Assembly (NCBI GenBank): GCA_937967425.1 | Contig: CALBST010000040.1 | Location: forward strand, 1-12,677 | DNA length: 12,677 bases | Origin: an uncultured Caulobacteraceae bacterium | GTDB lineage: Bacteria > Pseudomonadota > Alphaproteobacteria > Caulobacterales > TH1-2 | Direction of reading: 5' to 3' | Part shown: one piece after another, positions 1-6,558 of the stretch | Numbering within the stretch: position 1 is the stretch's first letter | How the letters are laid out: each line of letters begins with the position of its first letter | The notes under the pieces: generated by a model | What the model was told of the DNA's origin: nothing | The model's database searches: none | The model's input: only the letters and a program-made list of their open reading frames with translations | Program-made: the position numbers and the translations under genes

Positions 1-326
1 CCTTCGCTGTCGACGATGTTCGACATCCGGCAGCGCGGGCCCTTGATGACGTCGCTCTTGAATGTCACGCCCTTGGCCTTGAGATCGGCAATCACGGCGT
101 CGAGGTCACTGACTTCGAACGCGATCGTGCCGCCCCCGCCGGGCGCTTGGCCCGTGGCGTTGGTGAGCGCCAGACAGCCGCCGCCGGGGAGATCAAATTC
201 GATCCAATGCATGTCGCCGTGGCTGCCGTGACTGCCTAGCTTCAGACCCAGCGTGTCTTGGTAGAAAGCACGGGCCCGCGCGGGATCAGTGACCGCGTAC
301 ATCGTGAAGGCAACCTTCTCGAACAT
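1..326 (-). CDS. VOC (glyoxalase/bleomycin-resistance fold) protein, 3' part cut by the window edge
   Basis: The first 108 residues are visible; the reading frame stays open to base 1, so the C-terminus lies outside the window. The start MFEKVAFTMYAVTDPARARA, followed by an AFYQDTLGLKLG-type segment, is the beta-alpha opening of a VOC module. A second half-module follows, with TIAFEVSDLDAVIADLKAKG around residues 67-86. Many VOC proteins bind a metal through a His on the first strand; here that strand reads VAFTMY, so a metal-dependent reaction is not assured and the substrate cannot be told. The ATG has a strong Shine-Dalgarno sequence (GGGAGG, 6 bases upstream) and shares its A with the TGA stop of the alkylation-repair gene (TGATG), so the two are translationally coupled. 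It is the last visible gene of the ArsR-led operon. Family confidence is high; function is unknown. Confidence 0.88.
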   Translation of the reverse strand, partial: MFEKVAFTMYAVTDPARARAFYQDTLGLKLGSHGSHGDMHWIEFDLPGGGCLALTNATGQAPGGGGTIAFEVSDLDAVIADLKAKGVTFKSDVIKGPRCRMSNIVDSE

Positions 327-1042
327 CACGTTCCTCCCTTGGCGAAGGCGCGCAGCGCGTCCTTGCCGTTCCAACGCTCCGTTGGGTCTTCCGATTCAGC
401 AAGCCGCTTGGCGAGGGCGCGGGCAGCGGCGCGCAGCTTCGGATTGGCTTTGCCGCCAATCGCCCGCAGCGCCCAGTTCGCCGCTTTCTTCACGAAGTTA
501 CGCGGATCGGAAGCTTCGCGTTCTATCAGATCGAGGCCGCGCAGGAATTGTTCGTCCGTTCCTCGCTTGTGAACCGCACAGCTTGCGAGCAACGCGAAAG
601 CGGCGCGTTTCACGAACTCGCCCTTCGCCTTCGACCATTTCTCGATCTTGGCGTGCGCGTAGGGCGTTCGGTCCCAGTAATGGAAGCACGCCGTGTCGAC
701 GATGGCCCAATTGTCCATGTCCTTCACCCAGCGCTCCATCTGCGCAGGCGTGACGTCCGCTGGATCGTCCACCATCGTCGCCAACATGAGGGCGTCGTGG
801 ACGCCGGTGGCCCAGAGCTGTTCGGCAAGATCGTGGTTGTAGCCGATCTTTTTTGCCATCGCGCGGAGCGTGGCGACCGTCGTCCCATAGACCTCAGCCT
901 TGGTGACGATGCCGTATCGCTTGGCCATGTCCGCCTTGTAGGCGAGCGATCCGGCGCGCTTCAGCTCCGCGACGACGTCTTTGACATTGGGCGCCGCCTT
1001 CGCGATCGCCTTCTTCGGCGCGGTTTTCTTCTTGGCCGCCAT
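326..1042 (-). CDS. AlkD-like DNA alkylation repair protein (HEAT-repeat DNA glycosylase family)
   Basis: 238 residues of helical ALK/HEAT-repeat type, close to the usual AlkD length of about 230. AlkD enzymes excise positively charged alkylpurines such as 3- and 7-methyl adducts without flipping the base. The residues used by Bacillus AlkD seem kept: Trp112 and Asp116 in DNWAIVDTACF, Arg146 in FVKRAAFALL, and Trp190 in NFVKKAANWALRAIG. These assignments are by eye against remembered family motifs. The first 18 residues are a Lys/Ala/Pro tail (MAAKKKTAPKKAIAKAAP) resembling a histone-H1 tail and probably add nonspecific DNA affinity. The ATG shares one base with the DUF1801 stop (TAATG) and has little Shine-Dalgarno of its own, so translation probably depends on coupling. 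It is fifth in the ArsR-led operon. The family call is good; activity is inferred. Confidence 0.9.
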   Translation of the reverse strand: MAAKKKTAPKKAIAKAAPNVKDVVAELKRAGSLAYKADMAKRYGIVTKAEVYGTTVATLRAMAKKIGYNHDLAEQLWATGVHDALMLATMVDDPADVTPAQMERWVKDMDNWAIVDTACFHYWDRTPYAHAKIEKWSKAKGEFVKRAAFALLASCAVHKRGTDEQFLRGLDLIEREASDPRNFVKKAANWALRAIGGKANPKLRAAARALAKRLAESEDPTERWNGKDALRAFAKGGT

Positions 1043-1431
1043 TAGACGTGCTTGATCCAGGCGCGGATGATCGCGTCAAACGCCTTCTTGTTGGCGGCAA
1101 TGTCGCGCCCAGCTCCCAGAGTCACCATCGCGCGGTCCTTACCCAGCCATTTCATGAGCCCGTTTGGATCGGCGACTTTAAACGCCTTCAGGTCCGGCCG
1201 CGCCTTGGCGCCGAGATGGAAGACAACTTGCAGAACGTCCTCGCTGCGCAGGTTCACCGTGGCGAACCATTCTTTCTCGGTGCGGAAACTTGGCGCGTTC
1301 CACTTCACGCCCTCGCTAATCGCTGGATCAGCGGCGAGGATAACGCGGCGCGCCGCTTTGATCTCCTTGGCAAGCGGATGGGCGGACACATCGAAGCGTT
1401 CCGCCTCCGGCTTTTCGGCCGCCTTTCCCAT
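1042..1431 (-). CDS. DUF1801 domain protein (YdhG-like)
   Basis: 129 residues. The central ISEGVKWNAPSF segment (about residues 39-50) followed by a short beta-rich stretch (WFATVNLRSEDVLQVVFHLG) is the signature of DUF1801, a small domain without established biochemistry that is often found beside SRPBCC and ArsR-family genes. The C-terminal part (KKAFDAIIRAWIKHV) is helical. A longer frame reaches base 1500, but its extra residues lie on the end of the upstream SRPBCC gene. I choose the ATG at 1431, preceded by GAGGGG 6 bases upstream and 10 bases after the preceding stop. Its TAA overlaps the ATG of the AlkD-like gene by one base. Cytosolic, with no signal peptide. The role is unknown; it may bind a small ligand or partner protein. 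Confidence 0.85.
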   Translation of the reverse strand: MGKAAEKPEAERFDVSAHPLAKEIKAARRVILAADPAISEGVKWNAPSFRTEKEWFATVNLRSEDVLQVVFHLGAKARPDLKAFKVADPNGLMKWLGKDRAMVTLGAGRDIAANKKAFDAIIRAWIKHV

Positions 1432-1441
1432 CGCCTGCCCC

Positions 1442-1945
1442 TCAGCCGGATTTGGCTTGAACGACGCCGTCGAGCTGCGCGTAGCTATACTCCATGCCAT
1501 CGGTCATGCCGGTGGCGATCGCCTCGTCACGCGCTTGCTTCGATACGAACTTCAGCGTGCAGACGAGCGTCGTGACGCCGTTCTGCTCGCTCAAACTAAG
1601 GGACACGATGCACGGATCGCCGACCGGCATCGCGAACTCCATCTCGCCCGGATCGAAATATTGATCGTGCACCAGCCGCGACGGCGCGTTTACGTCCGTG
1701 AAGGCGCCGTAGAAGCCGAACCGCTTGCCGTCTTCCCGGTTCTTCCATTGCCACCTGTACTTTCCGCCGACGCGAACATCCATGTCGCAGACGGACATCT
1801 CCCAACCCGGGTAGCCGGTTTGCCATCGCCGCACGAGTTCAGGCTTCGTATGCGCATCGTAGACCAGCTGCCGGGACGCGTTGAACTGGCGCGTCACGCG
1901 AACCTCGCGATCGCTTGGCAGGGTGACTTCCGCGGGCTGAGGCAT
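1442..1945 (-). CDS. SRPBCC (AHSA1-like) protein, second of a tandem pair
   Basis: 167 residues forming one START/Bet v1-like (SRPBCC) ligand-binding domain of the AHSA1 type. Features are SDREVRVTRQF at the first strand, LVYDAHTKPELVRRW in the helix pair, VGGKYRWQW, FGFYGAFTDVNAP, and the C-terminal helix start ATGMTDGMEYSYAQL. Such proteins form a hydrophobic cavity; the ligand is unknown. It is clearly a paralogue of the gene just upstream (about 60% identical by eye). The ATG at 1945 is preferred over a GTG at 1951 because GGGAGG sits 5 bases before the ATG. The gap to the upstream paralogue is only 11 bases. SRPBCC genes next to an ArsR regulator are a widespread arrangement, usually described as stress- or detoxification-related, though that is not proven here. 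Cytosolic. Confidence 0.92.
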   Translation of the reverse strand: MPQPAEVTLPSDREVRVTRQFNASRQLVYDAHTKPELVRRWQTGYPGWEMSVCDMDVRVGGKYRWQWKNREDGKRFGFYGAFTDVNAPSRLVHDQYFDPGEMEFAMPVGDPCIVSLSLSEQNGVTTLVCTLKFVSKQARDEAIATGMTDGMEYSYAQLDGVVQAKSG

Positions 1946-1956
1946 TGTCACCTCCC

Positions 1957-2451
1957 TTAGGCCGCTTGCTTGAACATGTCGTCGAGGCGGACGTAGCCCA
2001 TCTCCATGCCATCAGTCATGCCGGTGGAGACGGCGCCGTCACGCGCTTCCTTGGATGCGAACGTCATCGTGCAGACGAGGGTCGTGACGCCATCCGCTTC
2101 GCTGAGTTCGAGCGTGATGACGGCCGGTTCATTGCTCGGCATATCGCCGCCGACATCGCCTGCATCGTAATATTCGTCATGGACGAGCTTTGTCGGGGCA
2201 TTGACCTCTGTGAAGGTCCCGTGGAAGCCGAATTGCTTTCCGTCTTCGTCGCTTCGCCAGCGCCACTTGTAGTCGCCGCCCGCGCGCACATCCATTTCGC
2301 ACACCGGCATGCTCCAGCCAGGAGGACCAAGCATCCACTTCTGAACGAGTTCTGGCTTTGTATGGGCATCCCACACCAATTGGCGCGGCGCCTTGAATGC
2401 GCGGACGACGCGCACTTCGCGATCGCTCGGCTGTGTAACTTCAATGGGCAT
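1957..2451 (-). CDS. SRPBCC (AHSA1-like) protein, first of a tandem pair
   Basis: 164 residues, the same single SRPBCC/AHSA1 domain as its downstream neighbour. Shared blocks include PSDREVRV, DAHTKPELV, PGW.M.VC.MDVR.GG, FT.VNAP..LVHD.Y, DGVTTLVCT and TGMTDGME. It has no signal peptide or membrane segment, so a cytosolic ligand-binding role is expected. The frame extends to an ATG at 2478, but its first residues (MRTKAKEKR) run across the ribosome binding site. I choose the ATG at 2451, with AAGGAG 7 bases upstream. The gene follows arsR after 75 bases that contain a possible hairpin. It is probably controlled by that regulator, but the ligand and reaction cannot be read from the sequence. 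Confidence 0.92.
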   Translation of the reverse strand: MPIEVTQPSDREVRVVRAFKAPRQLVWDAHTKPELVQKWMLGPPGWSMPVCEMDVRAGGDYKWRWRSDEDGKQFGFHGTFTEVNAPTKLVHDEYYDAGDVGGDMPSNEPAVITLELSEADGVTTLVCTMTFASKEARDGAVSTGMTDGMEMGYVRLDDMFKQAA

Positions 2452-2478
2452 TCGCTTCTCCTTGGCTTTTGTTCGCAA

Positions 2479-2511
2479 GCGCCGCCCAGAGGACGATTAA
2501 GCGGGCGACGC
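2479..2511 (-). other. Possible intercistronic mRNA hairpin between arsR and the first SRPBCC gene
   Basis: In the minus-strand transcript GCGUCGCCC and GGGCGGCGC can pair as a 9-bp stem with one G-U wobble around a 15-base loop. It lies 15 bases after the arsR stop and 27 bases before the next start. No U-tract follows the stem, so it is not a typical intrinsic terminator; partial attenuation or protection of mRNA segments is possible. On the opposite strand the wobble becomes an A-C mismatch. This is a by-eye fold in G+C-rich DNA. Confidence 0.35.
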
Positions 2512-2526
2512 ACCGACAGCACCGCG

Positions 2527-2877
2527 CTATTTTCTTTTCTTGCGTTTGGGCTGTGCTTGCAGCTCTTCAAGCAACGCATCCAGGCGCTGGTAGTTCTGCT
2601 CGAAGATTTCGCGGTAGCGTTCGATCCAATCCGCGGCTTCCTCTAGGCGCTTGGTCTCCAACCGGCGCGGGCGGCGCTGCGCATCGACGTCCACCGAGAT
2701 CAGGCCCGCGCGCTCCAACACCTTGAGGTGCTTGGAGATCGCCGGCTGGCTCATATCGAATGGCCGAGCGAGTTCCTGCACAGAGGCTTCGCCAGTGGCC
2801 AGGCGGGCCAGAATCGCGCGCCGGGTGGGATCGGCGAGCGCGGCGAAGGTCAGGTCGAGGCGTTCCGAGACTTGCAT
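2527..2877 (-). CDS. ArsR/SmtB-family winged-helix transcriptional regulator
   Basis: 116 residues. The winged-helix DNA-binding domain fills about residues 5-75: FAALADPTRRAILARLATG, then the recognition segment ELARPFDMSQPAISKHLKVL, then the wing GLISVDVDAQRRPRRLE. A helical C-terminus ends in the basic tail KRKKRK. There is no cysteine and only one histidine (in SKHLK), so the thiol metal sites of classical arsenic or cadmium sensors are absent. It belongs to the metal-independent ArsR group that commonly precedes SRPBCC genes. The ATG at 2877 lies about 20 bases from the predicted transcript start, with only a weak AGGCGG ribosome site. An inverted repeat over the promoter suggests autorepression. 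It is the first gene of the six-gene operon; the inducer is unknown. Confidence 0.95.
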   Translation of the reverse strand: MQVSERLDLTFAALADPTRRAILARLATGEASVQELARPFDMSQPAISKHLKVLERAGLISVDVDAQRRPRRLETKRLEEAADWIERYREIFEQNYQRLDALLEELQAQPKRKKRK

Positions 2878-2891
2878 AACCGCCTATTTCC

Positions 2892-2907
2892 ATAACTGTT
2901 AGGTTAT
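2892..2907. promoter_or_regulatory. Putative ArsR operator (inverted repeat ATAAC-N6-GTTAT)
   Basis: ATAAC and GTTAT form perfect 5-base arms separated by 6 bases. The repeat overlaps the -10 box of the arsR promoter and the likely transcription start. An AT-rich inverted repeat of this type and position is what an ArsR-family repressor would be expected to bind. The assignment to this regulator is inference. Confidence 0.5.
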
Positions 2908-2933
2908 ATACAAGCCTGCATGCCGCCGGTCAA
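2905..2933 (-). promoter_or_regulatory. Sigma-70-type promoter of the arsR-SRPBCC operon
   Basis: On the minus strand TTGACC (2933-2928) is followed, after exactly 17 bases, by TATATA (2910-2905). Both boxes are close to consensus with ideal spacing, in an AT-rich patch that stands out from the G+C-rich surroundings. Transcription would start near 2898, giving a leader of about 20 bases. The -35 box begins only 18 bases past the stop of the upstream transferase gene. I see no terminator between them, so read-through from the upstream operon is possible. Confidence 0.65.
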
Positions 2934-2951
2934 TGGGTCTAGTTTGCGACT

Positions 2952-4007
2952 CTAGCGCTTGAGAGCGCCGGCAGCCTCGGCGCGACGGCGGACAACCATG
3001 TCAATCGCAACCGCACACACGATCATGACGCCGAGCGCCACCGCCGGCGCGGTATCCGTTGTCTCGAGGTTCACGAACCAGGCGATCGCCCCACAGCCGG
3101 CCATCGCGCCCCAGTAAGTCAGCGCAATACGTGTGTGGCTCCAGCCGAAGGCCATTGCGGTCTGATAGAGGTGTTCGGCGTGGGCGACGAGAAGCGAACG
3201 GCCCCGCCGCGCGCGATAGAGCAAGGTCAGCAACGCATCCGCCAGGAGCGGAAAAAACAGGATCGGCGCAACGAGCGGCGACATGCCCGCGCGCGCGATG
3301 GCGATAAGGCAGCCGAAGGCGGCGATGGCGCCCGCAAACAGCGCCCCGGAATCGCCGGCGAAGAGACGGCCATTCGGGAAATTCCAAACAAGAAAACCTG
3401 CGAGCGCCCCCGCGCAACAAAGCGCCAGCGCGCCGCCGCCGACTGAACCGCCCGCAAACGCAATGATTGCAAGAGCTATCAAGCCGACAGCGACCGACCC
3501 CATCGCCATGCCGTTCGCGCCGTCCATGAAGTTGACGACATTGAGCAGCGTGAACACCCAAAGCCCGGTGCCGATCAGACCCACAACAAACGGCAGCTGG
3601 ATTTGCACGCCGCCGATTTGCACCTGACTGACGACCCCCATCAGCCACGCGGCGGCGATCGAGAGCGCCGAATACACGACGAACTTGAATTCGGCGCTGA
3701 GGCGGCGCGTGTCATCTACAAAGCCGATAAAGAGGAGTGGATAGGCGAACAGCGCCGATACCCACAGCATCGAAATGCCCTGCGGGCTGATCTCAAAACG
3801 CCAATCGATCGAAAACAGGCTGAGGATGACCATTGCCGCGCCGAACCCGGCGCCGATGCCGATGCCGCCGCTCGTCGGCGTCGGGGCGCGGTGCTGCTTG
3901 CGCTCTTCGTCCGGCTCATCGACCGGCCCCATCCAGATGATGGCGCGGCACACGACGAGACTTGTAAAAAACGCGAGCGCGACGACGAAGGTTAAATCCA
4001 AGAACAC
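2952..4007 (-). CDS. MraY/WecA-family polyprenyl-phosphate sugar-1-phosphate transferase (WbpL-like)
   Basis: 351 residues, polytopic with roughly ten hydrophobic segments. Enzymes of this family (glycosyltransferase family 4) move a sugar-1-phosphate from a UDP-sugar to undecaprenyl phosphate at the inner face of the cytoplasmic membrane, starting O-antigen, capsule or other envelope glycans. Family motifs appear in order: HRAPTPTSGG (39-48), the Asp pair in GFVDDTRRLS (98-99), NVVNFMDGANGM (156-167), GRLFAGDSGALF (213-224), and HAEHLYQ (276-282). The HxxHxYQ form of the last motif recalls WbpL-type transferases more than MraY; the exact sugar is uncertain. The start is a GTG with GAGG 6 bases upstream, which keeps the first membrane helix whole. 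It follows ispE after 47 bases and is probably the last gene of the etfQO-ispE operon. IspE upstream feeds the isoprenoid pool that supplies its lipid acceptor. Confidence 0.9.
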   Translation of the reverse strand: MFLDLTFVVALAFFTSLVVCRAIIWMGPVDEPDEERKQHRAPTPTSGGIGIGAGFGAAMVILSLFSIDWRFEISPQGISMLWVSALFAYPLLFIGFVDDTRRLSAEFKFVVYSALSIAAAWLMGVVSQVQIGGVQIQLPFVVGLIGTGLWVFTLLNVVNFMDGANGMAMGSVAVGLIALAIIAFAGGSVGGGALALCCAGALAGFLVWNFPNGRLFAGDSGALFAGAIAAFGCLIAIARAGMSPLVAPILFFPLLADALLTLLYRARRGRSLLVAHAEHLYQTAMAFGWSHTRIALTYWGAMAGCGAIAWFVNLETTDTAPAVALGVMIVCAVAIDMVVRRRAEAAGALKR

Positions 4008-4054
4008 GCGTCGCCTCTTTCAGCGCGCGGGCTAACGCAGGCGGTAGCGGGTGG

Positions 4055-4909
4055 TCAAGCTTTCGCAATCGTTGTGGGGCGCACCCACCATTCACGGTTG
4101 CGTGCGGAGAGATCGGCGGCCAGTGAGCAGGCCTCCTCGGCGCTGTTGGTGACGGCAAAGCACGTTGCGCCGCTGCCTGAGAGCGCGGCGACGAGCGCGC
4201 GCTTATCGGCGCGGAGCGCCGCGAGGAGATCGCCAAGTTCCGGCATCAGCGCGACGGCGGGCGCCTCAAGGCCGTTACCCCAGGCTGCGATATCCATCAC
4301 AACGGCCTCGGGAGTCGCCCAGGCCGGCGCTACGCGCTCAGCGAAGTTTGTTCCCAGTCCCAACTCGTCAAAGCGGCGGAACACCGGCGGCGTTGGCATT
4401 GGCTTGCCAGGGTTGACGAGAACCGCGTTGAGCGGAGGCACGCTGATTGGCGTCACCACCTCGCCCACCCCGGTAATCCAAGCGCTGTGCCGATGGACAC
4501 AAACCGGCACGTCAGCGCCGAGCGAAGCGGCCAAATGCGCGAGATCGGATCGGCTCTTGTTCAAGCCCCACACTTGATTGAGTGCGATCAGCGCCGCCGC
4601 CGCATCCGAGGACCCTCCTCCGATGCCGGACGCGACCGGCAGATTCTTCTGCAAGCTGAGCGAGGCGCCGCGCTTTGGATCAAGCGCGCGCGCCGCGCGC
4701 AGGACTAAGTTGTCCTCATTCACAGGCAGGCCATGTGCGAAGGGGCCGCTGATCTCTAGCGTGAGAGCATCCGACGGCGATGCCTCGATCCAATCGCCTT
4801 CACTCGCGAACGCAACCGCGCTCTGAAGCGGGTGATAGCCGTCCGCGCGCGGCGCTCCGGCTTCCAGCGTGAGATTGATCTTCGCCGGAGCGAAGACACG
4901 CACGCTCAT
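4055..4909 (-). CDS. ispE: 4-diphosphocytidyl-2-C-methyl-D-erythritol kinase (IspE)
   Basis: 284 residues, against 283 for the E. coli enzyme. IspE is the GHMP-superfamily kinase that phosphorylates the 2-OH of CDP-methylerythritol, the fourth step of the cytosolic MEP pathway to isopentenyl diphosphate. It shows FAPAKINLTL with the substrate-binding Lys10, the ATP loop PVASGIGGGSSDAAA (91-105), the catalytic Asp133 in GADVPVC, and the C-terminal glycine motif SGSGATCF (244-251). The frame runs farther upstream, but those residues have no family likeness. The ATG at 4909 places AKIN correctly and overlaps the preceding lipoprotein stop as ATGA, a sign of translational coupling. The ribosome site is weak. 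The gene is presumably essential, so the operon should be expressed constitutively. Confidence 0.97.
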   Translation of the reverse strand: MSVRVFAPAKINLTLEAGAPRADGYHPLQSAVAFASEGDWIEASPSDALTLEISGPFAHGLPVNEDNLVLRAARALDPKRGASLSLQKNLPVASGIGGGSSDAAAALIALNQVWGLNKSRSDLAHLAASLGADVPVCVHRHSAWITGVGEVVTPISVPPLNAVLVNPGKPMPTPPVFRRFDELGLGTNFAERVAPAWATPEAVVMDIAAWGNGLEAPAVALMPELGDLLAALRADKRALVAALSGSGATCFAVTNSAEEACSLAADLSARNREWWVRPTTIAKA

Positions 4910-6558
4910 CGGTTCGCCGATTGCGGCGCAGCCTCGTCGGGCAGGCCCCTTTCGATTTTGAGACGAATTGCTTCTGGATCGTCCGGATCGAGCGTCATCG
5001 CCCGCTGCCACTGAAAGCGCGCTTCTATGCGCCGGCCGATGCGCCAATACGCATCACCCAGGTGATCGTTGAGCGTGGGATCGGCGGGCTCAAGGCGCAC
5101 TGCGGTTTCGAGCCAATCGACGGCTTGTGCGTAATCGCCCAAGCGGAAATACGCCCAGCCCAAACTGTCGATGATAGCGCCGGACATCGGCCTGATCTCC
5201 GCCGCGCGGCGGATCATGGCGAGCCCTTCCTGCAAGCGCTCGCCGCGATCGACCCAGCTGTATCCGAGATAATTCAACACATCCGGCTGATCGGGCGAAA
5301 GCTCAAGCGCGCGGCGCAGATCGGCCTCCGCCTCCGGCCACCGGCCCAATTGCTCACGCGCGGCCCCGCGCGAGAAGTACGATCGCCACTCATTCGGCTG
5401 CTCGGCAATCAGCGCCGTGTAGATCGGCTCGGCTTCCTCGAAGCGGCGAGCCCCACGATACATATCGCCCAGCGCGCGCCGCGCACGCAGATCACCGGTG
5501 GCTGCCACATCTTGTGCAAGCGCAATGCCGCCTGCCTGATCGCCGCTATCGTAGAGGATCCACGCTTCGAGCGTGCGGGCGCTAATGTGGTAAGGCGAAC
5601 TCGGCGCGACTTCACTGAGCACACGGCGCGCGATGGCTACGTGACCAAGTTCCGATTGCTGCTGCGCCAGTGCGAGACGCGCGCCGTCGAAATGCGGATC
5701 CAGCATAAGTGCGAGCGTCAGCGCGGCAAGGCTGTTGGTGGTGTCATGCTCCTGCCGGAAGATCGCGCTCAGCCCATAGGCTGCGGCCGCCGCGCCACGT
5801 GCAGGCGTCAGCCGCTCGAGAGCCGCAGGCTCGCCGGCTTCGATCTGCCGGCGCATCGCGACCAGAGCCGGGTTCCCGGCGTTGCTTTCAGCATTGAGCA
5901 ACGCCATCGCTCGATCACGCGCGCCAGTGCGCATCAGAAGATCGGCGTGGCGCGCGACCCCGTTTGGCAGCCATAAGCCGCCCTGCGCCGCTGCCTCGTA
6001 CGCCGCGAGCGCTTCGCTTTGCCGTCCCGCATAATCGAGCACCAGCGCCTGCTGATACCCGAACAAGCCGCCGTACGGCCGTACCGATGCAAGCGGCGCG
6101 AGATCGGCGGCGATGTCGCTGCTGCGCCCCTGCCCGGCTTCCGCCCAGTTCGCGACCATACGCGCCAGCATTTCCTCTGCCGCTGTGCCCTGGGCGCGAT
6201 CCAACTCTGCATCGGCTTGCGCGTAACGCTGCGCCAGTAACGCATCGGCGGCGCGGACGATGTGGGCGTAGGCAGGCGCGTCCGTGCGCGAGGCCATGCG
6301 AGCAGCGCGGCGCGCGCGCTCGACATCGCCCGACGCGAGCGACGAGATCAGCGCGCCTTGCACCAGCGAAGCATCGCCAGGATTGCGCGCCAAGGCTGCA
6401 AAATAGCGATCCGCAGCGGCGGCGTGGTCGGCGCGCGCATTGGCGACGCGGCCAATCAGAAAATCAGCATAGGCGCGCGAGTCCTGCGCCGGCTCACGGG
6501 GCGTCGTTGCGCACGCCGCGAGGCACACACTTGCTGCGAGCGCGGCGAGACGAAGCAC
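4906..6558 (-). CDS. TPR-repeat lipoprotein
   Basis: 550 residues. The N-terminus MLRLAALAASVCLAAC is a short lipoprotein signal with lipobox LAAC; the mature protein would begin at Cys16. The +2 residue is Ala, not Asp, which favours the outer membrane. The body is helical with many Ala-rich repeats. The clearest TPR units lie in about residues 360-540, for example GRWPEAEADLRRALELSPDQ and GDYAQAVDWLETAVRLEPAD. Residues 428-539 match the C-terminal part of the upstream TPR protein at about 40% identity by eye. The start is a GTG immediately after the upstream TAA, with a GGGAAG-type site inside the previous gene; the stop overlaps ispE by 4 bases. TPRs scaffold protein complexes, and the partner here is unknown. 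Its place between etfQO and ispE suggests a conserved operon, not a known shared function. Confidence 0.88.
   Translation of the reverse strand: MLRLAALAASVCLAACATTPREPAQDSRAYADFLIGRVANARADHAAAADRYFAALARNPGDASLVQGALISSLASGDVERARRAARMASRTDAPAYAHIVRAADALLAQRYAQADAELDRAQGTAAEEMLARMVANWAEAGQGRSSDIAADLAPLASVRPYGGLFGYQQALVLDYAGRQSEALAAYEAAAQGGLWLPNGVARHADLLMRTGARDRAMALLNAESNAGNPALVAMRRQIEAGEPAALERLTPARGAAAAAYGLSAIFRQEHDTTNSLAALTLALMLDPHFDGARLALAQQQSELGHVAIARRVLSEVAPSSPYHISARTLEAWILYDSGDQAGGIALAQDVAATGDLRARRALGDMYRGARRFEEAEPIYTALIAEQPNEWRSYFSRGAAREQLGRWPEAEADLRRALELSPDQPDVLNYLGYSWVDRGERLQEGLAMIRRAAEIRPMSGAIIDSLGWAYFRLGDYAQAVDWLETAVRLEPADPTLNDHLGDAYWRIGRRIEARFQWQRAMTLDPDDPEAIRLKIERGLPDEAAPQSANR

Noticed and set aside
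1052..1960. Plus-strand open frame of 302 codons opposite the DUF1801 and SRPBCC genes
   Set aside because: It spans two real genes and their ribosome sites on the other strand and has no family likeness.
2452..2526. Intrinsic terminator after arsR
   Set aside because: A hairpin can form but no T-tract follows it on the transcript strand, and the downstream SRPBCC genes have no clear promoter of their own.
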